From Candidatus Kapaibacterium sp. (GTDB lineage: Bacteria; Bacteroidota; Ignavibacteria; Kapaibacteriales; Kapaibacteriaceae), in assembly GCA_030833725.1 (NCBI GenBank), contig JAURGP010000007.1, positions 1 to 58,940 on the forward strand: a stretch of 58,940 nt of DNA. The letters run 5' to 3'. This document shows, piece by piece, positions 56,601-58,940 of the stretch (the stretch's first letter is position 1; the number at the start of each line of letters is the position of its first letter). Both the position numbers and the translations under genes were made by a program. A model generated the notes under the pieces. That model saw nothing but the letters and a program-made list of their open reading frames with translations, did no database searches and had not been told where the DNA came from.

Positions 56601-57345
56601 TGACGCGCTCGTCGCGCAGCTCCATCAGCTGATGGTCAAGCGTGCGATAGCGCCGTGCAACGATGACGGACAATGGCGAAAGAACTACCAGCGTTGCCAC
56701 GGCTGCAAGGGCCGCTATTCCGAGGTACCACGTGAGCAGACTCATCACGGCCGTCGTGATGAGTATGTTCCATGCAAACTCAGGCAGAAAGAAGGTACTC
56801 TCTGCAATGGCGTAGGTGTCGCTGGACAGGTGGTTCACCAGATCACCCGTATGCATGGCTGCCCGCGAGGAGTGACGCAACGTCAGGGCATGGTCTACCA
56901 CACGCTGATTGATGCCATTGACCACGATGGCGAACGCTTGAAGCGCGTTGGCAAAGAAGTGCTGCATGATGACGGCACCCGTCATCCCCGTCAATCCCAG
57001 TGCGGTCGCTAGGATCAGGATGCCGACGGGAATCGTCTCGGCACCGGCCACGAGTGGTAGTTGCTCCAGCAAGCTCTTGATCAGCATGGGTGTTGCCAAC
57101 GACACAGCCAAGCGCACGACCATCAGCCAGGCAATCGACCGTGCGGGAGCACCAGTGGCTCGAAAGGCACCAAGAATGAAGGGCCAGAAGGCCTTGGGGT
57201 CCAGGACGGAATACTGTGCGCTGGCACGCTCGGGGCGCAGCACCTCGGGCATGGGAGCTGCGTCGCTCGCCTCGAGTGGACGCTGCCTACCAAGGCGAAT
57301 GAGCGGCAGGGCCTGCCGAAAGAGAAGACGGTCGAACCAGCGCAT
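53653..57345 (-). CDS. Full-length ABC exporter of MRP/ABCC type (TMD-NBD-TMD-NBD)
   Basis: A 1230-residue single-chain exporter with two membrane domains and two ATPase domains. NBD1: Walker A GAVGSGKST (near 417), signature NLSGGQKQRLSLARAV (near 517), Walker B VFLDDPLSAVD, where Asp replaces the catalytic Glu. NBD2: Walker A GRTGSGKST (near 1044), signature NFSQGQRQLLCMARAL (near 1146), Walker B VIVLDEATASVD with the normal Glu. The degenerate first site, the DDPLSAVD string and the altered second signature are all hallmarks of eukaryotic MRP/ABCC proteins, rare in bacteria. Membrane domains fall around 60-330 and 665-950. Start ATG 57345 overlaps the LOG gene stop (TGATG). Substrate unknown. 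Confidence 0.93.
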   Translation of the reverse strand: MRWFDRLLFRQALPLIRLGRQRPLEASDAAPMPEVLRPERASAQYSVLDPKAFWPFILGAFRATGAPARSIAWLMVVRLAVSLATPMLIKSLLEQLPLVAGAETIPVGILILATALGLTGMTGAVIMQHFFANALQAFAIVVNGINQRVVDHALTLRHSSRAAMHTGDLVNHLSSDTYAIAESTFFLPEFAWNILITTAVMSLLTWYLGIAALAAVATLVVLSPLSVIVARRYRTLDHQLMELRDERVTLMSQILHGIRVVKYQAWEPSVLAEVGSVRGREIATRLRIVRTDALSTALFVSTTTIVAFVGFGTYVLLGGTLTAPVVFASLSLFAMLEEPFGMISHLLANLQHARVAANRLQMYFSAGTRSNDEREPSPPLQPVGVEAVMLNLRFPDAEQNALHDISLRVQPGESVAIVGAVGSGKSTLLRCLAGIHHVDHADQRSVVFTTDHQHLRPRTAYVPQEAFIMNATVEENITFGEASGVDPQRMLAVLEACALRPDVQALPTGLSTEIGERGVNLSGGQKQRLSLARAVWHQPGIVFLDDPLSAVDPDTEHRLVRDVLFGAWATVTRVVVTHRLAHLHLFDRIVVLDQGRIIGLGGFEDVRDLLPSEADMTEAPSHLSTEPEYEHSLEHSPNVSHDVVHESQETASRITVDEDRDTGAVGVGAYVQYVRAMMGTHPVWAPIILVGLVLSSVAITVLPMMQTSWMGYWLDQAQQKATTVVVDPLIAVAIYGGLGTLVLTGWLLERLLWLHRSAAAGRSIHDHALAGVLAAPLRFFDSTPMGRVLNRFARDMEGVDDFLAWNWEQSFKSLSQTIGSLVLIVAVLPLIVVVFVPSLLLYYRLQRDYRSAAREAKRLESIARSPRYAHFKEMITGLDVIHGFAREQFFRDTYVKLLTAFQQQYWTSILLNRWFSVRVPIVSGAVSVATSIGLVVLAYQGTISTGLAGVVLTYALSFWWSLNWTVRAFSEVESRMTSVERLRSYGTLSAEPRTTQEPELSASEPWPTHGAVEFRQVSVRYADHLPLVLRNVSFSIPARSKVGLVGRTGSGKSTIFQVLFRCVEPTEGQILIDGVPTSAIPLDRLRKGMAIIPQDPTLFIGTVRSNLDRFHECTDDEIWTALRRVQLDRHIRGLEGGLLARVTEGGANFSQGQRQLLCMARALLVDAKVIVLDEATASVDVATDALIQRTIREEFANVTVLVIAHRLETVTDADMTIELSAGVVASVTRR

Positions 57346-57923
57346 CAGATACGTGATTCCAGTGACGCCGACATCTCCGGTGATGCTGCCTGTTCGAGAA
57401 AGTCCAGAAGCGACGTCAGGTTGTTGTCCACGCGGATGAGCGAGCGCGTATGAGGAGTCAGAAACCCATGATCGAGCATCGTCGTGAACTGTGCTTCAAG
57501 GTGATCGTAGAATCCGTCCACGTTGAGTACGCCGATCGGTTTGGCGTGCAGCCCAAGCTGCAACCATGTGACGGCTTCGAACAGCTCCTCCATCGTGCCA
57601 AAGCCCCCTGGCAGAGCCAGGATCATGTGGGCACGTTCCATCATCATGAGTTTCCGCTCGTGCATGCTCTGCACGACGATGTGCTCCGTGACATCGCGGT
57701 AGAGCACCTCCGCCGTGCACAGGAAGTGGGGGATGATACCCGTTACGTGTACATCATGCTCCACAGCGGTGCGCGCAAGCTCGCCCATGAGTCCTACGCC
57801 ACCTCCGCCGTAAACAATTCCCCACGACCGATCTCGGGCGTGTATCGCTACCTGTCGTGCGGCTGCAGTGTAGGTGGGAAGCGTCCCGTGTCGGGAGCCA
57901 CAGTACACAAGGAGGTTGGTCAT
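57345..57923 (-). CDS. LOG-family nucleoside 5'-monophosphate phosphoribohydrolase (short form)
   Basis: A 192-residue Rossmann-like enzyme of the TIGR00730/LOG family, which in plants activates cytokinins and in bacteria cleaves nucleotide monophosphates. The GGGGVGLMGELA loop, the MHERK motif (residues 87-91) and PGGFGTMEE (105-113) are complete. Such proteins are often mislabelled lysine decarboxylase. It lies six bases after a second LOG-family gene and overlaps the ABC transporter start (TGATG). The physiological substrate is not known. Confidence 0.9.
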   Translation of the reverse strand: MTNLLVYCGSRHGTLPTYTAAARQVAIHARDRSWGIVYGGGGVGLMGELARTAVEHDVHVTGIIPHFLCTAEVLYRDVTEHIVVQSMHERKLMMMERAHMILALPGGFGTMEELFEAVTWLQLGLHAKPIGVLNVDGFYDHLEAQFTTMLDHGFLTPHTRSLIRVDNNLTSLLDFLEQAASPEMSASLESRI

Positions 57924-57929
57924 GGCTGA

Positions 57930-58652
57930 TTATGGTCGTTTAGGAATGAACAGTTGCTGTTTCAAGCCGAAGCGTTTCACGACGTTCTTGCGCAAGTAGT
58001 CCATCGCTTCGGGGATGGAATCGGTTACCAGAAAACGGTCCATGTCGGACGGGGAGATCGTACCCTCGCCGACCATCTTTTCGGCAGCCGCCATGATTTC
58101 TGCAAAGTACTCCTTGCCGATGACCACCACGGGGAAGTTGCGGATCTTACCTGTCTGCATCAGCGTGACGGCCTCGAACAGTTCGTCGAGCGTACCAAAG
58201 CCCCCTGGCATCACGACGAAGCCCAAGGAGTACTTGATGAGCATGAACTTTCGCACGAAGAAGTAATCGAACTCGATCATTAGATCCAGGTACGGGTTAG
58301 GGTACTGCTCGTGCGGCAGGATGATGTTACAGCCGATGCTCGTCGCACCAACCTCATGGGCACCGCGATTGGCGGCCTCCATAATACCTGGGCCTCCACC
58401 GGTCATCACCGTAAAGCCCATCTCACCAAGTGCAGCACCTACTTCGCGAGCGAGTTGATAGTAGCGGTGGTCTTCCTTGAACCGTGCCGAACCAAACACC
58501 GTAATGCACGGTCCAACGAAGTGCAGTTTCTGAAAACCACGAATGAACTCCTTGGCCGTGCGCAACACAAAGCCGAACTCTTTCAGACGCGAATGGGGCC
58601 CGGAAAGAAACTCAACTTCCGTGCGATCTGGGGTAGGGTTGTTGTCAGCCAT
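57930..58652 (-). CDS. LOG-family protein (long form)
   Basis: A 240-residue relative of the next gene product with a ~40-residue N-terminal extension. Visible motifs are VFGSAR, TGGGPGIMEAANRGA, the catalytic-site helix FFVRKFML (near 134) and PGGFGTLDE (149-157). Family members of this length form a distinct subgroup from the short LOG type. It sits 15 bases after a small membrane-protein gene. The substrate is probably a nucleotide monophosphate. Confidence 0.9.
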   Translation of the reverse strand: MADNNPTPDRTEVEFLSGPHSRLKEFGFVLRTAKEFIRGFQKLHFVGPCITVFGSARFKEDHRYYQLAREVGAALGEMGFTVMTGGGPGIMEAANRGAHEVGATSIGCNIILPHEQYPNPYLDLMIEFDYFFVRKFMLIKYSLGFVVMPGGFGTLDELFEAVTLMQTGKIRNFPVVVIGKEYFAEIMAAAEKMVGEGTISPSDMDRFLVTDSIPEAMDYLRKNVVKRFGLKQQLFIPKRP

Positions 58653-58667
58653 AGAATCAGGAGGGTG

Positions 58668-58877
58668 CTACTTCACAAACATGGTAAACAGAAACGGAGC
58701 CACAGCCAGGGCAACCAGCGACGCAAGAATGCGCGTGACGTACCTCATCTGAAGTTGTTGGCGCTCCGTTTCTGAGAGCTCTACGGCCTGAGCACGCACG
58801 GTACCTAGACGCTTGAAGTTGACCCAGGCAAAGCGGACGATGCCAATGGTAACCATGGCTAGGACGAGATGTGACAT
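58668..58877 (-). CDS. Small membrane protein of unknown function
   Basis: A 69-residue frame with an N-terminal hydrophobic segment (VLAMVTIGIVRFAWV) and a C-terminal one (ILASLVALAVAPFLFTMFV), separated by a polar, helix-like stretch. It is in line with the LOG genes and 15 bases upstream of them. No family is recognised. The hydrophobic layout and tight spacing favour a real gene, though it is short. Confidence 0.55.
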   Translation of the reverse strand: MSHLVLAMVTIGIVRFAWVNFKRLGTVRAQAVELSETERQQLQMRYVTRILASLVALAVAPFLFTMFVK

Positions 58878-58940
58878 AGGTGCAGATGCTTAGTGAGTAA
58901 CAATCAGCAGCGTACTTGATACGAGGGAACCATTGGCAAC

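Noticed and set aside
55732-57012. Long plus-strand open frame (426 codons) opposite the ABC transporter
   Set aside because: It lies antisense to clearly conserved membrane and ATPase motifs and has no recognisable protein features; similar long shadows occur opposite typA (30825-31793), gcvP (43244-44170) and the RND gene (48209-49243, minus).
57345-58652. LOG-family genes considered as lysine decarboxylases
   Set aside because: The PGGFGT motifs are those of the LOG/TIGR00730 family, for which the lysine decarboxylase label is a known misannotation.

Overview
The window is a gene-dense bacterial chromosome segment of about 59 kb, moderately GC-rich. It carries some 46 protein genes and no gap over about 150 bases between genes. 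I see no rRNA, tRNA, CRISPR array, insertion sequence or prophage. The lineage looks like the Bacteroidota/Chlorobiota (FCB) group, possibly Ignavibacteria/Kapabacteria-like. This is an inference from three things: Bacteroidota-type TAnnTTTG promoter boxes in front of several genes, an almost complete lack of Shine-Dalgarno sequences, and the family mix (choice-of-anchor/ASH-repeat secreted giant, sorting-domain-like C-termini, DUF5683, DUF4136, OmpA-fused barrels).

Layout. 1-2768 (-): leuS and the start of a serine-hydrolase-like gene. 2830-3801 (+): aldo/keto reductase. 3836-7152 (-): xerC, a Gfo/Idh/MocA dehydrogenase and an outer-membrane barrel. 7181-17775 (+): an ALDH8-like dehydrogenase, a Rid-family deaminase, a 1579-residue secreted ASH-repeat protein, a barrel plus double-OmpA protein and an OppA-like lipoprotein. 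17742-19007 (-): Y-family DNA polymerase. 19096-21218 (+): feoA-feoB. 21258-32255 (-): typA, two secreted proteins of unknown function, a TolC/MacA/ATPase/two-permease exporter and mgtE. 32400-32969 (+): DUF4136 lipoprotein. 32960-45707 (-): a heavy-metal-binding protein, gcvP, hrpB, a secreted sensor-like protein, ftsB/divIC, ridA, DUF5683, a second OmpA protein, recR, a methyltransferase, two lipoproteins and a small membrane protein. 45771-53666 (+): RND adaptor, an RND pump fused to TolC, fumC, murB. 53653-58877 (-): a small membrane protein, two LOG-family genes and a full-length MRP/ABCC-type ABC exporter.

How the genes work together. Three separate export machines are encoded: a MacAB-TolC-like system with separate ATPase and two permeases, an HAE1-like RND system in which pump and outer-membrane channel are one polypeptide, and a single-chain ABCC-type transporter. 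Around them are envelope genes (murB, ftsB, two OmpA paralogues, several lipoproteins) and ordinary housekeeping genes. Many neighbours are translationally coupled through ATGA, TAATG or TGATG overlaps.

The most interesting points are: the RND-TolC fusion with a signal-peptide-like segment at its junction; the eukaryote-like asymmetric ABCC transporter; TAnnTTTG boxes ending only 4-6 bases before start codons, which implies leaderless mRNAs; and 12-15 base tandem repeats that recur exactly at gene ends and starts.
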